From: Ciceribacter thiooxidans
GTDB lineage: Bacteria > Pseudomonadota > Alphaproteobacteria > Rhizobiales > Rhizobiaceae
DNA length: 64,000 bases
Direction of reading: 5' to 3'
NCBI RefSeq assembly: GCF_014126615.1
Contig: NZ_CP059896.1
Coordinates: 2,428,501 to 2,492,500 of the forward strand
Part shown: in pieces, positions 28,326 through 37,129 of the stretch
Layout: every line of letters starts with the position of its first letter
How positions within the stretch are numbered: position 1 is the first letter of the stretch
Notes under the pieces: model-generated
The model's input: only the letters and a program-made list of their open reading frames with translations
The model's database searches: none
Told to the model about the DNA's origin: nothing
Made by a program: the position numbers and the translations under genes

Positions 28326-29006
28326 ATGGCCTTTCGCATCAACAACGGTTCGCTCTACCCCTATGCCGCCGGCGCCGTCGTCGCCGGCCTGCTTTCAGCC
28401 TTCGGCATGATCGCCGACGAGGTGAGCGAAGGCGAGACGCTCGGCCTCGACGAGGGCGTGCTGATGGCACTGCGCACGCCGGGGAACCCTTCCGATCCGA
28501 TCGGCCCGCCCTGGCTCGAGGAGGCCGCCCGCGACGTGACGTCGCTCGGCAGCTTCTCGGTACTGACCATCCTCGTGCTGGTCGTCGTCATCCACCTCTT
28601 CCTCATCGGACGACAGCGGACCGGCTGGTTCGTCACCTTCTCGGTGATCGGCGGGACGATCCTGAGCACGACGCTCAAATCCTTCTACGACCGCCCCCGT
28701 CCCGAACTCACCGGCGTGGCGCGCGTCTTCACCGCAAGCTTTCCGAGCGGGCACGCGACCGTCTCGGCCGTCGTCTACCTGACGCTCGGGGCGCTGCTTG
28801 CCGAAATGGCGGAGCGGAGGAGCCAGAAGGTGCTCTATCTCGGCTCGGCGATCTTCCTCACCGTCCTCATCGGCGCAAGCCGCGTCTATCTCGGCGTGCA
28901 CTATCCGACGGACGTGCTGGCCGGCTGGTCGATCGGCGCGGGCTGGGCACTCGCCTGGACGCTCGCCGCCCATCTGGTGCGCCAGCGGATGAAGACCAAG
29001 GGGTGA
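28326..29006 (+). CDS. PAP2-family membrane phosphatase
   Basis: 226 residues with the three phosphatase motifs: K118-x4-R123-P (KSFYDRPRP), PSGH at 140-143, and R186-x5-H192-x3-D196 (SRVYLGVHYPTD). There are about five membrane segments. It dephosphorylates lipid phosphates such as undecaprenyl pyrophosphate or phosphatidate; the substrate is not determined. GAGGAGA lies just before the ATG. Confidence 0.87.
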   Translation: MAFRINNGSLYPYAAGAVVAGLLSAFGMIADEVSEGETLGLDEGVLMALRTPGNPSDPIGPPWLEEAARDVTSLGSFSVLTILVLVVVIHLFLIGRQRTGWFVTFSVIGGTILSTTLKSFYDRPRPELTGVARVFTASFPSGHATVSAVVYLTLGALLAEMAERRSQKVLYLGSAIFLTVLIGASRVYLGVHYPTDVLAGWSIGAGWALAWTLAAHLVRQRMKTKG

Positions 29007-29026
29007 GAAAGGGTGGCGGAGGGCGC

Positions 29027-29200
29027 TTTTCTCCCCCTTGGCGGGGGAGAATGGAATTTCAACATCTTAGCTGAAAGCTAAGTGTTAGAAATTCCAAGTG
29101 AGGGGGTCGGATACCTAGATGCCCCCTCACCTGCGATTTCTGGCACTTAGCTTCACTAAGATGCCGAAATCGCTTCCTCTCCTGCCAGGGGAGAGGAAGC
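29027..29200. repeat. Composite element of five successive hairpins, copy 1
   Basis: In order: CTCCCCC/GGGGGAG; GGAATTTC...GAAATTCC with inner CTTAGC/GCTAAG (29053-29095); GAGGGGG/CCCCCTC; GCGATTTC...GAAATCGC with CTTAG/CTAAG (29133-29173); CCTCTCC/GGAGAGG. The same five-hairpin order recurs at 52945-53100. It fills the gap between the phosphatase and VOC genes. Confidence 0.75.
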
Positions 29201-29223
29201 GGCCGTCACGGCGCCTCCGGAGG

Positions 29224-30009
29224 TCAGCGCTTGCCCGCGACGAGTGCGAAGAAGGCGCCCTGCGGATCGCGGCACTGGATGACCCAGGCGCCGCCGGGAA
29301 CCTCCATCGGGCCGGACAACACCGTTCCGCCGGCGTCGGTCACCCGTTTCATCGCCGCGTCTATCTCCGGGACGACGAAGTAGAAGCTCCAGAAGGGATG
29401 CGGCATGTCCGGCGTTTTCGTCATCATGCCGCCGATATCCATGCCGTCATGGGCGAAGAGCTGGTAGACGCCCATTGCGCCCATGTCGTAGGGCTCGCCC
29501 TTCGTCCAGCCGAACATGCGGGCATAGAAGTCGAAGGCCTCGTTGCCGTCGCCGGCCATCAGCTCGTGCCAGCCGACGGTTCCGGGCGACATCGGCGGAG
29601 GCTCCTCCGGCAACGGCCCTTCCGGCATGTTCGGCTTGAAGACGTCGAGGACCGCGCCGTGCGGATCGGCGACGACGGCGAAGCGGCCGATGCCGGGAAT
29701 ATCGGTCCCCGGCATCAGGACGCGGCCGCCGTTCTCGACAAATTCGCGCGCCTTGGCATCGACGTCGTCGACGGCGACGTAGCCGTACCATTGCGGCATC
29801 GCGCCGTTCTGTGCCATCTCGGGCGTGATCGCCATGAGCCCGGCCGAGCCCATCTCGCGGCCCGGTATGTTGAAGACGGTATAGGCGCTTCCTTGCGCTG
29901 TGGCGCCGTCGAACGCCTTTGCTTCCCAGCCGATCACGTCCCGATAGAACGCGGCGGCGGCCGGAACGTCATTGGTCATCAGTTCGTACCAGACGAATTT
30001 GCCTTGCAT
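29224..30009 (-). CDS. Two-domain VOC (glyoxalase-fold) protein
   Basis: A 261-residue protein with two VOC repeats: one at about 5-125 (FVWYELMTNDVPAAAAFYRD) and one at about 140-258 (VGWHELMAGDGNEAFDFYAR). The family includes 27 kDa-antigen-like and bleomycin-resistance-like proteins. A metal site is possible but the enzyme is not assigned. It is the third gene of a minus-strand group (DUF899, DUF1579, VOC) divergent from a MarR regulator. Confidence 0.82.
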   Translation of the reverse strand: MQGKFVWYELMTNDVPAAAAFYRDVIGWEAKAFDGATAQGSAYTVFNIPGREMGSAGLMAITPEMAQNGAMPQWYGYVAVDDVDAKAREFVENGGRVLMPGTDIPGIGRFAVVADPHGAVLDVFKPNMPEGPLPEEPPPMSPGTVGWHELMAGDGNEAFDFYARMFGWTKGEPYDMGAMGVYQLFAHDGMDIGGMMTKTPDMPHPFWSFYFVVPEIDAAMKRVTDAGGTVLSGPMEVPGGAWVIQCRDPQGAFFALVAGKR

Positions 30010-30033
30010 TGTCTTTTCCTTCTTCGGGAGTGC

Positions 30034-30525
30034 TCAGGATTGTCTCTGCATTTCGCTCGTCATGAAGGTCTGGAAAGTGCCGTCAGGCTGGCGGACGCTG
30101 GCGGTGAAGCGGCGCGTGTCGTCGTCGACGAAGGTGATGGCGTCATGATAGATCGCCGTCTTCGCCGGGTCGGTGAAGTCCGGCCCCTCCGCCTCGAGCG
30201 TCAGGGTCTTGCCATCGGGCTCGATCCAGCCCTTGTAGACCCAGAGCTTGGTCATCATCGAGCCGACCCAGGTGCCGACATAGTGGCCGGCCTGCGGATC
30301 GTAGCCGAGCGTCATCAGGGCCGAGCCCGGGCGCCCGTCCGGCATCTTGCCGTGGCCCTCGGCGACATACCAGAGGCCGTCGAAGGTGCGGACCGTCTCG
30401 GTCCATCGGTCATCCGGGCTTTCGGGCCCGCAATCCTCGTTGCCGGTGGCCGAGGTGACGACCCAGTCGCCGAGAAGCTTTTCGAGAAAGTAGTGTTCCT
30501 GCTGCGGTACTGCGAGTTCCATCAT
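30034..30525 (-). CDS. DUF1579 family protein
   Basis: 163 residues with the DUF1579 pattern: FLEKLLGDWVV, TFDGLWYVAEGHGKM, MTLGYDPQAGHYVGTWVGSM and LTLEAEGPDF. It is probably a lipocalin-like beta-barrel; its function is unknown. It is second in the MarR-linked group. GAGGAGG precedes the tandem ATG codons. Confidence 0.82.
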   Translation of the reverse strand: MMELAVPQQEHYFLEKLLGDWVVTSATGNEDCGPESPDDRWTETVRTFDGLWYVAEGHGKMPDGRPGSALMTLGYDPQAGHYVGTWVGSMMTKLWVYKGWIEPDGKTLTLEAEGPDFTDPAKTAIYHDAITFVDDDTRRFTASVRQPDGTFQTFMTSEMQRQS

Positions 30526-30579
30526 GGCCTCATCCTCCTCGATGGGGTTTCACAAAAGATGCCTGCAGATGTGGACGGC

Positions 30580-31302
30580 TCAGGACGCGGCGGCGCGCGG
30601 CTTTCCGTCGTATTCGTCGTGGCGACGGACGAAGTCCATCGTCGTTCTCTCGTTGCGCCCCTTCGGCGCCCGGTCGAGGATCATCAGCGTGCCGATCAGT
30701 TCTTCCGGTCCCCGCGCATAGCTCGAATAGGTATGGAAGACGGTGCCGTCGGCATCGCGGTAGAAGGCGCTGAGGCCCGGAAGCTCGGTACCGGCATCCT
30801 CCGCCGGCATTGCGGTGAAATTATAGAAGACCTTGCCGGAGGCGAGCTCCTCCGGATCGAAGGACACGTGATAGTCGCGGTTGAAGTCGGTGCCGAAGGA
30901 CGACACCCACGGGAAATGCCAGCCCATGCGGCGCTTGTAGGCCTCGATCTTTTCGAGCGGCGCACGCGAGACGGCGACCAGCGTCACGTCGTGATGGTTC
31001 AGATGCGGCAGCGTGCCGTCCAGATGATCGGCGATGAACGAGCAGCCGGTGCAGCCCGCCTGCCAGTCCGGGCCGAGCATGAAATGGTAGATCATCAGCT
31101 GGCTGCGGCCGTCGAAGAGCGCGGCGAGCGTTTTCGGCCCCGACGGCGTGTCGAAGACGTAGTCCTTGTCGACCTTGACCCAGGGCAAGGCCATGCGCTC
31201 GGCATTCAGCCGGTCGCGCAGATGCGTCGCTTCCTTTTCCTTCAGCAGAAGGGCGCGGCGCGCCTCCAGCCATTCTTCGCGGGATACGACAGGATGTTCC
31301 AT
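30580..31302 (-). CDS. DUF899 thioredoxin-like protein
   Basis: 240 residues: WLEARRALLLKEKEATHLRD, then a thioredoxin-like core with CTGCSF (the CxxC pair) in GPDWQAGCTGCSFIADHL. The family is predicted to be redox-active. ATG 31302 follows GGAGGAGGAG. It is the first gene of the group, and the palindrome GTTGATATCAAC lies 45 bases upstream, shared with the divergent MarR gene. Confidence 0.85.
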   Translation of the reverse strand: MEHPVVSREEWLEARRALLLKEKEATHLRDRLNAERMALPWVKVDKDYVFDTPSGPKTLAALFDGRSQLMIYHFMLGPDWQAGCTGCSFIADHLDGTLPHLNHHDVTLVAVSRAPLEKIEAYKRRMGWHFPWVSSFGTDFNRDYHVSFDPEELASGKVFYNFTAMPAEDAGTELPGLSAFYRDADGTVFHTYSSYARGPEELIGTLMILDRAPKGRNERTTMDFVRRHDEYDGKPRAAAS

Positions 31303-31336
31303 GATCTTCTCCTCCTCCGGATGGGCGTGGTTTTGC

Positions 31337-31366
31337 TTGACATTTACGTTGATATCAACATATTTA
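31337..31366. promoter_or_regulatory. Shared promoter/operator of DUF899 operon and marR
   Basis: TTGACA (31337-31342) is a -35 match for the plus strand. The perfect 12-bp palindrome GTTGATATCAAC (31348-31359) sits in the spacer, and an AT-rich CATATTTAT follows about 17 bases on. A MarR dimer bound here would block both directions. The MarR ATG follows so closely that its mRNA may be nearly leaderless. Confidence 0.55.
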
Positions 31367-31370
31367 TCCC

Positions 31371-31817
31371 ATGTCAAATCAGCCTGTGATTCCCTTTTCC
31401 ACCACGCTTCATGTCCGCGACACATGCCTCTGCCTCCACGCCCAGCGCGCCGCGCGCGCCCTGGCGCGCCGCTTCGATGCCGCCTTCAAGCCGCTCGGGC
31501 TGACGAACGGTCAGTTTTCCCTGATGATGGCGCTGAACCGCCCGGAGCCGCCGCCGATGGGGCCGGTCGCGGCCCTGCTCGCGATGGACCGCACGACGCT
31601 GACGGCGGCGCTGAAGCCGCTTACCCAGCGCGGATGGATCACGATCGTGGCGGACGAGAAGGATCGCCGCGGCAAGCGGCTGAAACTGACGGAAGCCGGC
31701 ATGGCCGTGCTCGTCGAGGCGATGCCGATCTGGCGGCGCGAGCACGATGAACTGGAGGCCGGGCTCAGCACCGACCCGCAGGTCCTGCGGCAGGGATTGA
31801 TCGAGGTGGCGCGGTGA
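31371..31817 (+). CDS. MarR-family transcriptional regulator
   Basis: 148 residues with a winged helix: GQFSLMMAL, VAALLAMDRTTLTAALKPL (recognition helix) and DEKDRRGKRLKLTEAG (wing). It is divergent from the DUF899-DUF1579-VOC genes with a palindrome between, so it probably represses them and itself. Two cysteines (DTCLCLH) near the N-terminus could sense redox; that is speculation. Confidence 0.85.
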   Translation: MSNQPVIPFSTTLHVRDTCLCLHAQRAARALARRFDAAFKPLGLTNGQFSLMMALNRPEPPPMGPVAALLAMDRTTLTAALKPLTQRGWITIVADEKDRRGKRLKLTEAGMAVLVEAMPIWRREHDELEAGLSTDPQVLRQGLIEVAR

Positions 31818-31874
31818 CTGGGATGCGTCCTTCTCCCCGCCGGCTGGCGGGAAAGGGCGACGATCGGGATTCGG

Positions 31875-32366
31875 TCAGTTCGCGGCCTTGATGGAGGCGA
31901 GGATCTTGCCGACTTCCGGCATGTTCCTGTCTTCCCGGTCCTTCGCACCCCAATAGGTGATGACGAGCAGCTTGTCGGCCTTCACGCCGAGAATGCCGAC
32001 GCCGATGCTGACGGGGCCTTCCTCGTCGGTGCCGCTCCAGTCGATCGCCTCGAAGGGCATGCCGTTCAGCGTGTCCTTGGTGTCCTTCTGGGTAGCTGGG
32101 TCGGCCTTCACGCCGTTTTCCTCCAGATACTTGAAGGCGTCCGTGATGATCGTCTCCATGTTGTCGTCGCCGGCGACGTCCACGGAGAAATAGACGCCCT
32201 CGTCATCCGAGACGGCGTCGACACCGGTCTCCGTCTCCTCCGGCTTCCAGCTGTCGGGGATGGTGATCAAGGCGACCGGCGCATCGGACGGGAAGATGAG
32301 CGTCGCCGAAAAGGCAAGATCGGCGGAGAAAAGCAGGGCCGCGGCGGCGGCGAGGAATCGGCGCAT
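31875..32366 (-). CDS. Small exported protein of unknown function
   Basis: 163 residues from ATG 32366. A signal peptide (RRFLAAAAALLFSADLAFSA) is followed by a soluble domain (PVALITIPDSWKPEETETGV, DDNMETIITDAFKYLEENG) ending VGKILASIKAAN. It is probably periplasmic. The fold resembles small histidine-kinase-like or PsbP/DUF-type exported proteins, but I cannot name a family. Confidence 0.65.
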   Translation of the reverse strand: MRRFLAAAAALLFSADLAFSATLIFPSDAPVALITIPDSWKPEETETGVDAVSDDEGVYFSVDVAGDDNMETIITDAFKYLEENGVKADPATQKDTKDTLNGMPFEAIDWSGTDEEGPVSIGVGILGVKADKLLVITYWGAKDREDRNMPEVGKILASIKAAN

Positions 32367-32537
32367 GGAGAAGGTCCGTTGAAGGTTCAGGGGACGGCGC
32401 ACTTCGCGCCATCCGGAGAGCGTTATAGCAAGGCCAGACCGGCGCGCACCTGAACGGAACATCCAAAAACGGGCGAAGACCAAAAGAAGTCAGGGGAGCG
32501 CCACCAACCGCAACCCTGCCGGCGGTGCACGCCCCGC

Positions 32538-33302
32538 CTACGCGCTCCGGAAGCGGGAGAGCCGGGGATCGGACGCGAAATCGGCGACGGAAAAGCCGAG
32601 CCGCCGCTGCGGGAACTCGCAGAGCGCCTGCACGCCCGCGCGACCGAGGCGGATGTGCCAGGTCTGGCGTTCGACGGGTTCACGGGCGGCGAAGGCGCGA
32701 GCGCTCAAAAGCGCGATGTTCATGCCTTGCCCGGGATCACGCACCGAGCGGTAGAGGATCGCCTGCCCGTCCGCCGCACGCGCGGCATCGGCGAGCGCCT
32801 GACAGGCCTCGTAGGAGACCGGGTCCTCCCAGGCGGCGGCGTCACGCGCAAGCGGCGGCGCGGTGAGGTCGAGCGCCCGCGTGGTCGTGACGAGGGCGGA
32901 AAAGGCGGTGTATTCCGCGGCGTTGGCCGGCAGCGGCGTTTCGGGCGATTCGGCGAAGAAGAGCAGCCGGTAGAAGGCCATTTCGGCAAGCGCCGTCGTC
33001 ACGCTTTCGGCGGCGTAGAAGACACCGAGGGTGCGACCGGCACGGCGGAAGCGCGAGCCGTTGGGGTAAACGGCGCCGTAGCGGAAGGGTGTGGCGAGGA
33101 GATAATCGAGGCCGGCGCATTCCGGCGGCAGCGCCGGCTTGGTTTCCTCGAGCAGGCCTTCGAGCAGCGATTGCTCCTCGACCGTATCGACGAGCTTCAT
33201 CGTCGAGACCTGGTGCTGCGCCTCGACGAGCCGCCACCATGCGCCCGAGACGGCGCGAAACTCAGACGAGAGCGCGGCGGGCGTCCAGATAGGCGAGGAC
33301 AT
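32538..33302 (-). CDS. RES-domain toxin (NAD+-degrading family)
   Basis: 254 residues. The Arg, Glu and Ser that name the RES family are visible: YPNGSRFRRAG (R), YAAESVTTALAE (E) and AILYRSVRDPG (S). Characterised members split NAD+ and are neutralised by an Xre/MbcA/ParS antitoxin, which here is the gene directly upstream. ATG 33302 (MSSPIWTP) lies inside the antitoxin gene, giving a 41-base overlap and translational coupling. Confidence 0.87.
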   Translation of the reverse strand: MSSPIWTPAALSSEFRAVSGAWWRLVEAQHQVSTMKLVDTVEEQSLLEGLLEETKPALPPECAGLDYLLATPFRYGAVYPNGSRFRRAGRTLGVFYAAESVTTALAEMAFYRLLFFAESPETPLPANAAEYTAFSALVTTTRALDLTAPPLARDAAAWEDPVSYEACQALADAARAADGQAILYRSVRDPGQGMNIALLSARAFAAREPVERQTWHIRLGRAGVQALCEFPQRRLGFSVADFASDPRLSRFRSA

Positions 33303-33645
33303 CGACGAGCCCGGAAACGGTGAGGATCTTCTGTGCCGGCACGGCGCCGAGCGCGGTGTTCTCGTTGCGCAGCCAGTTGCGCGCCACGGCCTCGTCGCCG
33401 CCGGCGATCGCATCGAGCGAACGAAAGACGCGGATGAAGAGGAGCGCCAGCTCGAAGGGCTTGCTGCCGCGCTCCAGCCTGAAGTCGAGCCGCTTCATGC
33501 GCGAGACGCTCGCCTCCGAGAGGCCGAGCACGGCGGCCAGTGTGCGCGCGCTGAGGCCGAGCCGGTCGGCGGCATTGACCACGGCCTTGGTGACGACCGT
33601 GGCTTCGGAGGCGGGCGCGGAGGGTTTTTCCAGAGCTTCCAGCAT
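33262..33645 (-). CDS. MbcA/ParS/Xre-type antitoxin
   Basis: 127 residues with an N-terminal Xre-like helix-turn-helix (LGLSARTLAAVLGLSEASVS). The C-terminal toxin-binding region has the segments SLDAIAGGDEAVARNWLRNE and PAQKILTVSGLVDVLAYLDA. It precedes and overlaps the RES toxin. A long inverted repeat begins 14 bases upstream of its ATG, consistent with autoregulation. Confidence 0.86.
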   Translation of the reverse strand: MLEALEKPSAPASEATVVTKAVVNAADRLGLSARTLAAVLGLSEASVSRMKRLDFRLERGSKPFELALLFIRVFRSLDAIAGGDEAVARNWLRNENTALGAVPAQKILTVSGLVDVLAYLDARRALV

Positions 33646-33658
33646 GGTCCCATTCCTT

Positions 33659-33694
33659 TCTCTGGAAGAAATATAATGCATTTCTTTCCAGAGA
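33659..33694. promoter_or_regulatory. Inverted-repeat operator of the RES/antitoxin operon
   Basis: TCTCTGGAAGAAAT (33659-33672) and ATTTCTTTCCAGAGA (33680-33694) are inverted arms with one extra T, centred about 30 bases upstream of the antitoxin ATG. The position fits binding by the antitoxin's helix-turn-helix. Confidence 0.6.
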
Positions 33695-33758
33695 CAAGGT
33701 TTTCCTGTGACCGGGACGTCGGGACGGCCCGCGCCGGGCCGCCCTGCCCTCGTCCGCC

Positions 33759-34181
33759 TTATTCGACGCTGACCGGAACCTCGGTCGAGGTCCGCATGGC
33801 GTGGCTGTAGGGGCAGACGATGTGCGCGGCGGCCACGAGGCGCTCGGCGAGCGCGCGTTCGACGCCCGGAATGTTGACCGACAGCGCGACCTCGATGTGG
33901 AAGCCGGTGCCGTCGTCGCGCGGGCCGATGCCGACGCGGGCCGTGACCTTGGTGTCTTCCGGGATCTTCACCTTCTCCTTGCCGGCGACGGCCTTCAGCG
34001 CGCCGAGGAAGCAGGCGGAGTAGCCGGCGGCGAACATCTGTTCCGGATTGGTGCCGGTGGCGCCGTCGCCGCCGAGTTCCTTCGGCACGGTCAGCACCAC
34101 GTCGAGAACGCCGTTGTCGGAAACGGCGCGGCCTGCGCGGCCGCCGGTGGCGGAAGCCTGCGCGGTATAGAGAATGCTCAT
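33759..34181 (-). CDS. ohr: Organic hydroperoxide resistance protein
   Basis: A 140-residue OsmC-fold peroxidase that reduces organic hydroperoxides. The two catalytic cysteines are C57 (YSACFLGAL) and C123 (IVCPYSHAMR), with conserved E48 in NPEQMFAAGY. AAGGAG precedes ATG 34181. It is divergent from the ohrR-type regulator with an inverted-repeat site between them. Confidence 0.92.
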   Translation of the reverse strand: MSILYTAQASATGGRAGRAVSDNGVLDVVLTVPKELGGDGATGTNPEQMFAAGYSACFLGALKAVAGKEKVKIPEDTKVTARVGIGPRDDGTGFHIEVALSVNIPGVERALAERLVAAAHIVCPYSHAMRTSTEVPVSVE

Positions 34182-34227
34182 GTTCTTGCTCCTTGTCTTC
34201 GGGTTTGCCAGCATTTATATATCGAAC

Positions 34228-34248
34228 AATTGAATTGCGTGCAATTGA
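34228..34248. promoter_or_regulatory. OhrR-type operator
   Basis: AATTGC-GT-GCAATT (34233-34246) is a perfect dyad, and CAATTGA occurs twice (34228, 34242). It lies 47 bases upstream of ohr and in the gap shared with ohrR. The AT-rich form matches known OhrR boxes in rhizobia in general character. Confidence 0.65.
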
Positions 34249-34357
34249 TTTTTGCACATTGCAGCCCCGGCGCAAAATTGAGAGAATGAGCCGGGGACAA
34301 CGGGCCGATCGTTCGGACCGAACGAATAAGGGGGCCGATCTGCGGGTCGGTAAAATC

Positions 34358-34807
34358 ATGCAGGACAAGAAGGCCATAAAAGGACCGCGTCTCGACAGCC
34401 AGCTCTGCTTCGCCATCTACGGCGCGGCACACGCCTTCAACCGGGCCTACAAGCCGCTGCTCGAGCCGCTCGGCCTCACCTACCCGCAATATCTGGTGAT
34501 GATGGTGCTCTGGGAGAACGACGCCCAGCCGGTGAAGGCGATCGGCGAACGCCTCGGCCTCGATTCCGGCACGCTCTCACCGCTGCTGAAACGCCTGCAG
34601 CAGGCAGGCTACGTCGCCCGCGAACGCTCCTCCGGCGACGAGCGGCAGGTGATCATCTCACTCACGGAAACCGGCGCCGCCCTGCAGCAGAAGGCGGCAA
34701 ACGTCATGCAATCCATCGGCATCGCCACCGGCTGCAGTATCGAGGAGATCGACAGCATGCGCGAGCGGCTGCATGCTCTGCGCCGGCAGCTTGCGCCGGA
34801 GGAGTAG
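34358..34807 (+). CDS. ohrR: OhrR-type MarR repressor
   Basis: 149 residues. The N-terminal cysteine C17 in [10 protein letters not shown] is the peroxide-sensing residue of OhrR. The winged helix ([41 protein letters not shown]) is intact. I use ATG 34358, giving the family-typical start; an upstream in-frame ATG at 34286 is possible. It is divergent from ohr. Confidence 0.88.
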   Translation: MQDKKAIKGPRLDSQLCFAIYGAAHAFNRAYKPLLEPLGLTYPQYLVMMVLWENDAQPVKAIGERLGLDSGTLSPLLKRLQQAGYVARERSSGDERQVIISLTETGAALQQKAANVMQSIGIATGCSIEEIDSMRERLHALRRQLAPEE

Positions 34808-34864
34808 AGGGCGGGGGTGGTGGCGACGGCTTTGGGGCCGGAGGACTCTCATTTGCAACGAGGG

Positions 34865-35485
34865 CTATTTCGCATTGGCGTCCAATGAAGAAACGAAGCG
34901 ATCGAATACGTCGATATCGTAGCGGAATTCATTGTTTAAAATAGCATCGGCCGGCAGCCCTTCGTCTGGCAAAGTCCACCGCACCCGGCGTCCGACTGCC
35001 TGATCCAGTCGTGCATACCACTGAATAAGGAATGGTTGTAACCGAACGTGCAAGTCGAAACGGTCGCGCACTCGGGAGGTGTCGCCCTCGCGTTGCTGCT
35101 TAGCGATCAGGGGGTCGATGACTTTGACGAAATAGGCATCTGCGAATCCAAGCCGCTTTTCCAGGAATGCTCTTCTGGTCGTCTGGAGTTGGAGTTCCCA
35201 CTGACGTTCCGGGAGTTCGCCGAGCTGGCAAAGGCACCACGAATAGTGAAGCTTCAAGGGGTCTGTGTCGCATATGGCACAACCCTTCTCGCGTTCCATC
35301 TGGAGCGCATCGCCCCATCGCTTGGCATTCCAGTCCGTCCAGTATTCAGCGGTTGCTACGCCGGTCAGGGGTTGAGCTTTTCGATCAGCCGGGTACGTCT
35401 CGGGAATGAGATACGACGGGCCGTGCGATCTGCACCAAGTCGTCTTGCCAGCCGCGCTGATGCCTTCGATGACAACAATCATCAT
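34865..35485 (-). CDS. P-loop kinase-like protein
   Basis: 206 residues. P-loop GISAAGKT at 8-15 (MMIVVIEGISAAGKTTWCR) places it with P-loop nucleotide/small-molecule kinases. ICDTDPLKLHYSW may be the acidic Walker B-like strand. No close family is named. It lies at the left end of a 2.4-kb foreign-looking islet next to ohrR. A kinase acting on a small molecule is plausible; the substrate is unknown. Confidence 0.7.
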   Translation of the reverse strand: MMIVVIEGISAAGKTTWCRSHGPSYLIPETYPADRKAQPLTGVATAEYWTDWNAKRWGDALQMEREKGCAICDTDPLKLHYSWCLCQLGELPERQWELQLQTTRRAFLEKRLGFADAYFVKVIDPLIAKQQREGDTSRVRDRFDLHVRLQPFLIQWYARLDQAVGRRVRWTLPDEGLPADAILNNEFRYDIDVFDRFVSSLDANAK

Positions 35486-35795
35486 GGACCTCTTGGTTGT
35501 CTGACCATACGAAGACGATACCGTCATCTGCAATACGGCGTGCATCCGCTCCCGGCGCAAAGCGGTCCACGCTGCGCCGGCAGCTCGCGTCGGCGGAATA
35601 GAGACGGCAGCAGAAGCGGATATCTGCAGGGTTATAGGGCGGATGCCGAGCAGGGCGGCTTGGGGGTCGAGAGGGGAACGTCCGCTGCTGGGGCACTCCA
35701 CAAGGAGCCGGACGTGCAGGGCCTCCGGGTGAAGTCAACTATCTGCCCGAAGTGGTCAATTACGTCTTGATCAGCGCAAGTCATAGAGCCAATTT
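35486..35795. other. 310-base gap without a recognisable gene
   Basis: It separates the divergent kinase and unknown genes of the islet. Overlapping short reading frames exist on both strands, but none has a ribosome site or family-like sequence. I see no strong palindrome or tRNA fragment. Confidence 0.6.
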
Positions 35796-37049
35796 GTGTG
35801 CATCATCCGTAACATGGATCTGTTCGCAATGAACTCGGACCGCTCGAATATCTCCAAGATCATTCCGTATATCCAGACAGGCGAAGTAATCCCGCATGAG
35901 GAGATGCTGGAAGCGCTGAATGAGGCCACCGCGACACTGGCTGACGAGCGAAGGCGTGAAGTTGCGTCCAGCATCTCGCCGGAAGTGGGCCGCTATCTGG
36001 CGAGCACAGACCTCATGCCGTTCATAAAGGCGGATATTTCTGATGTCGAAGCTAGGCAGCTGATAGCTGAGCGTCGTGTGCACCTCAATCGACTATCCAA
36101 CCTGTTGCCATCAGTGCTCAAGCTTTTGGCGATACGAAATGAAGCCCAGATTCACTCCGCTCTCATACAGCTAGACGATTGTTCCCGTGACTACCATCCG
36201 ATCAAGAGTTCGGAGTACTCATCGACGCAGCGCAAGAAGATAGTGAACGATCTTAACGCCGTAGCCAGTTTATCAGGGGAGCTTGAGCTCACGTTGAAAC
36301 GGCTAGGCTACCATATCAGCACGGATTTCGAACAACACGATGAAGCTTGCAGACGCGTTATAAAAGGCAGCCATACTGAAGTCAGACTTTTCGACCTGCT
36401 GCGGTTACTCGGGGAGCTTCGCTTCTCGTCCGAGCTAATTCTCTATAAGGACAGCATTGGTGAGCGTGCATTCTACGTTGGCGACAACCGGGCACGAACT
36501 CACATTGTCGAGTACGCATACCGGATGGCAGTGCAGTTCGACGCGCCAAAATTCACGACCACCCCAGGTTCCGATTTCTCGACACTGTGCAGCCTGATGT
36601 ACGAGCTGGCCACTGGCGAGGCAGATGAGAGCCTGGCGGGCGCAATTAACAAGTTCGGACGCAGCGGCGAAAGGCGGCAGATTGACGAAGAGGAGATCGT
36701 CCACCGTCATGAGAACAGCGATGAGGGCATGGCCGCACATGAAGCCGACAACTTTGCAGCGGTGAAGGAAGCCATCCAGTCTTACGAAACCGAGGTAGGC
36801 TGCTGGCGATCTATGTTCGCTTCACGGAAGTGGGAAGACTTCGAGCAAAGTCAGATAGGAATTCGACTGATGGACGCCGTTGAACGCCGCGACGATCAAA
36901 TGAACAAGCACGGCCCATTCCTTGTCTGGGCCAGCCAAATGGCCTCGGGGGACAAAAGGACTTTATGGGATCGCTTGGAGGAAAACGAACTGCTTAATCT
37001 GGAGTTCGCCGCGAAGGTGGGACGAAGAGCCCGCGGTGAGAGAAATTGA
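35796..37049 (+). CDS. Unknown 417-residue protein in islet
   Basis: No recognised domain. It is soluble, largely helical and charged (ALNEATATLADERRREVASS, LNRLSNLLPSVLKLLAIRNE). A weakly beta segment (SIGERAFYVGDNRARTHIVE) is followed by an acidic end. Start alternatives are GTG 35796, ATG 35814 and ATG 35829, none with a clear ribosome site. Codon use is more AT-rich than the surrounding genes, suggesting transfer. A tRNA-like gene lies 80 bases downstream in the same direction. Confidence 0.65.
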   Translation: MCIIRNMDLFAMNSDRSNISKIIPYIQTGEVIPHEEMLEALNEATATLADERRREVASSISPEVGRYLASTDLMPFIKADISDVEARQLIAERRVHLNRLSNLLPSVLKLLAIRNEAQIHSALIQLDDCSRDYHPIKSSEYSSTQRKKIVNDLNAVASLSGELELTLKRLGYHISTDFEQHDEACRRVIKGSHTEVRLFDLLRLLGELRFSSELILYKDSIGERAFYVGDNRARTHIVEYAYRMAVQFDAPKFTTTPGSDFSTLCSLMYELATGEADESLAGAINKFGRSGERRQIDEEEIVHRHENSDEGMAAHEADNFAAVKEAIQSYETEVGCWRSMFASRKWEDFEQSQIGIRLMDAVERRDDQMNKHGPFLVWASQMASGDKRTLWDRLEENELLNLEFAAKVGRRARGERN

Positions 37050-37129
37050 CCCACATTCTGTAAAATCGCGCAAAGCTGGTCAACAACCGAGACCACGACT
37101 TTGATAGAACAAACCTGCGGTCCGGACGG

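Noticed and set aside
29119..31389. 756-codon plus-strand open frame over the VOC, DUF1579 and DUF899 genes
   Set aside because: It runs antisense to three family-matching genes with good ribosome sites; no domain of its own.
35048..35770. Plus-strand open frame across the kinase gene and the following gap
   Set aside because: Mostly antisense to the P-loop kinase; the part in the gap has no start signal or family-like sequence.
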